Origin: Pseudomonas monteilii
GTDB taxonomy: Bacteria; Pseudomonadota; Gammaproteobacteria; Pseudomonadales; Pseudomonadaceae
Assembly: GCA_001534745.1 (NCBI GenBank)
Contig: CP013997.1
Location: 434,001-498,000, forward strand
Length of the DNA: 64,000 bases
Direction: 5' to 3'
Below are positions 62,488 through 64,000 of this stretch, piece after piece. A program made the translations under genes and the position numbers. Position 1 is the stretch's first letter, and every line of letters starts with the position of its first letter. A model generated the notes under the pieces. That model made no database searches, was not told the origin of the DNA, and was given only the letters and a program-made list of their open reading frames with translations.

Positions 62488-63135
62488 TCAGTGTGCCTTG
62501 GCCGTGCGTGCGCCGCGCCCGCGCACCAAGCCGATGATCATCGGTACCAGCGATACCAGGATGACCACCACGACCATCAGCGATAGGTGCTGCTTGATGA
62601 ACGGCACGTTGCCGAAGAAGTAGCCGAGCGTCACCAGGCTGCCGACCCACAGCACCGACCCGGCGACACTGAAACCGAGGAAGCGCGGGTAGTTCATGTG
62701 CGCGATGCCGGCCACGAAGGGGGCGAAGGTGCGCAGGATCGGCAGGAACCGCGCCAGGGTGACGGTCTTGCCGCCATGGCGAGCGTAGAAATTGTGGGTC
62801 TGGGCCAGGTAGTCGCGGCGGAAGATCTTCGAGTTCGGGTTACGGAACAGCCGCTCGCCGGCGGTGCGGCCGATCACGTAGTTGGTGCTGTCGCCGAGAA
62901 TCGCCGCTGCCATCAGCAGGCCGCCGAGCAGGACCGGGTCCATGCCACCACCCGCTGCCACCGCACCGGCGATGAACAGCAGCGAGTCACCCGGCAGGAA
63001 GGGCATCACCACCAGGCCGGTTTCACAGAAGATCACCGCGAACAGGATGGCGTAGATCCAGGGGCCGTAGTTGTTGACCAGCAGGTCGAGGTAGGCATCG
63101 AGATGCAGGATGAGATCCAGCGGGTTGAAATCCAT
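62488..63135 (-). CDS. DedA-family inner-membrane protein
   Basis: Putative lipid flippase or proton-dependent transporter of the VTT/SNARE-associated family. It is 215 aa from the ATG at 63135 (MDFNPLDLILHLD); the frame continues to 63231 without a good ribosome-binding site. Family features are FCETGLVVMPFLPGDSLLF, GDSTNYVIGRTAGERLF and ARFLPILRTFAPFVAGIAHM with the key arginines, plus about five membrane helices. Confidence 0.88.
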   Translation of the reverse strand: MDFNPLDLILHLDAYLDLLVNNYGPWIYAILFAVIFCETGLVVMPFLPGDSLLFIAGAVAAGGGMDPVLLGGLLMAAAILGDSTNYVIGRTAGERLFRNPNSKIFRRDYLAQTHNFYARHGGKTVTLARFLPILRTFAPFVAGIAHMNYPRFLGFSVAGSVLWVGSLVTLGYFFGNVPFIKQHLSLMVVVVILVSLVPMIIGLVRGRGARTAKAH

Positions 63136-63350
63136 GTACAGCACCTGTTCTGGAGCCACGTCGGAGCGACTCGCGATGACGGAAAGGGCCTCGGTGTAGG
63201 CAGGTATACCCAGGGGTGGGTAATTTTTCACACAAGATTAACGGCATTATACGGTCAGATGACGTTTATGCCTGGAGAGATTGTAGCGAGGGATTACCGG
63301 GCGGGGCGGCGGGGTCAGCGAGCTTCAGGCGAAAGCGAGGTGCGCTGATT
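63136..63350. other. Upstream region of the DedA gene
   Basis: It should hold the promoter of the dedA-mtfA unit. It is locally AT-rich near 63220-63260 (TTTTTCACACAAGATTAACGG). No clear hexamer pair or palindrome was found. Confidence 0.35.
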
Positions 63351-63390
63351 CTACGGGTCCTGCGGACCCGATCGTGGGCAAGCCCGCCCC
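63351..63390. repeat. REP-type palindrome
   Basis: GGTCC-TGC-GGACC followed by GGGCAAGCCCGC and a CCCACAG end is the pattern of Pseudomonas putida REP elements. It is extragenic and followed by a short AT-rich spacer (63391-63435). Confidence 0.7.
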
Positions 63391-63441
63391 CACAGAACAT
63401 AAAATATCTTTTTGATTTTAAAAGGAATAATTCAGGATTTT

Positions 63442-63585
63442 GTGGGCCCTGCGGGCCCAATCGCGGCCGGTCCGGCGCCCCGGCTGGGGCCGCTCCCACA
63501 GGTGACCGCGATAGCCTGCAACCCCGCGGTGGGGCTACGGGTGTAGGAGCGGCCCCTGTGCCGCGATGGGCCGCAAAGCGGCCCT
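63442..63585. repeat. REPIN-like element, second copy of the 50.76-kb modules
   Basis: It starts GTGGGCCCTGCGGGCCCAAT, as at 50760. A region matching the reverse complement of 50911-50945 (CACAGGTGACCGCGATAGCC) follows. It ends with ACGGGTGTAGGAGCGGCCCC, which is inverted relative to 50793-50828. The two arms are almost fused, so the element can fold into a large cruciform or RNA hairpin. Confidence 0.7.
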
Positions 63586-63674
63586 AAAATCGACTAGCAA
63601 TGAGGCTTCGGATCCTGCCAGCTATCGCCATGTTCTCTGCGCGACAGCGCGGCGCCAAGGCGGCGGGCGGACTA

Positions 63675-64000
63675 CCACCCAGATCTCGACACCCTGTTGG
63701 TGTAGGCATGGCTGCGCGAGCAGCTTGTAGGAGCAACTGTCTTTTTCTACTCGGTAGATGCCCGACCGCATGGGCTGATGTGTGGGCTTACCTGCGACGC
63801 AGGTGATGCCTGACAGGGCCCTATCGCGGGCAAGCCCGCCCCACCCAGATCTCTACAACCTGTTGGTGTAAGCATGGCTGCGCGAGCAGCTTGTAGGAGC
63901 AACTGTTTTTTTGTACTCGGTACATGCCCGACCGCATGGGCTGATGTGTGGGCTTACTCGCGACGCAGGCGGTGCCTGACAGGGCCTTATCGCTGGCAAG
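63675..64000. repeat. 166-bp tandem direct repeat, truncated by the window end
   Basis: Unit 1 runs from 63675 to 63840 and unit 2 from 63841 to the window end, both beginning CCACCCAGATCTC. They share CATGGCTGCGCGAGCAGCTTG, GTAGGAGCAACTGT and CCGACCGCATGGGCTGATGTG, and each ends in a REP-like TATCGCGGGCAAG (CTATCGCGGG / TTATCGCTGG). Period is 166 bp with scattered substitutions. More units may follow outside the window. Open frames crossing this region are not believed. Confidence 0.75.

Noticed and set aside
63600..63806. 68-codon plus-strand frame in the terminal repeats
   Set aside because: It runs across the tandem repeat and REP sequence and is not maintained in the second unit.
63675..64000. 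CRISPR array
   Set aside because: The units are 166 bp, diverged and directly adjacent; there are no short identical repeats with unique spacers and no cas genes.

Overview
The window is a GC-rich gammaproteobacterial chromosome segment, almost certainly Pseudomonas and most likely the P. putida group. The evidence is gene order: fusA-tuf-S10-spc-alpha, then katA-ftnA-uvrA-MFS-ssb, the oprG/zinc-ABC block, nrdR-rib-nusB-thiL-pgpA, ribA, dxs-ispA-xseB. REP-type palindromes and an FMN-riboswitch-controlled ribB agree. No rRNA, tRNA, insertion sequence, prophage or CRISPR array was seen.

Layout. 1-16.8 kb: translation superoperon. It starts with a 5'-truncated fusA and tuf (with terminator), then S10 (own promoter), spc and alpha operons including secY, rpmJ, rpoA and rplQ. 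A strong hairpin plus a possible new promoter splits spc between rpsN and rpsH. 16.9-24.1 kb: catalase, non-haem ferritin, uvrA (minus), YajR-like MFS transporter, ssb. 24.2-25.6 kb: a lower-GC insert of three unrecognised genes, two with membrane segments; this is the best candidate for an undescribed module. 25.7-29.3 kb: asparaginase, AGCS symporter and a divergent HTH regulator with a palindromic operator. 29.3-30.5 kb: TauE/SafE permease and a twice-frameshifted 2-oxoglutarate dioxygenase remnant. 30.6-38.9 kb: two nucleotide-sugar SDR genes, oprG with an Anr box, a four-gene putative zinc-related ABC operon, a small hypothetical, a thioredoxin-TPR protein, a methyltransferase and a lipoprotein.

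38.9-46.4 kb: riboflavin operon (nrdR, ribD, ribE, ribBX, ribH, nusB, thiL, pgpA, a periplasmic binding protein) and then ribA. The RibA-like half of the RibB protein lacks the zinc cysteines, so the stand-alone RibA must supply GTP cyclohydrolase II. 46.5-50.6 kb (minus): dxs, ispA and xseB for isoprenoid precursors, and a second ribB behind an FMN riboswitch. 50.6-51.0 kb: extragenic repeats. 51.0-60.0 kb: a periplasmic esterase and, divergently, kdpFABCDE (high-affinity K+ uptake with its sensor kinase and regulator) with two direct repeats in the promoter region. 60.1-63.2 kb (minus): an XRE/S24 regulator that has lost the peptidase dyad, ppa, mtfA and a DedA protein. 63.2-64.0 kb: REP/REPIN sequence and a 166-bp tandem repeat running off the end.

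Starts were moved inward from the longest open frame wherever a ribosome-binding site and family N-terminus supported it. All functional calls rest on reading the translated sequence; no database search was run.
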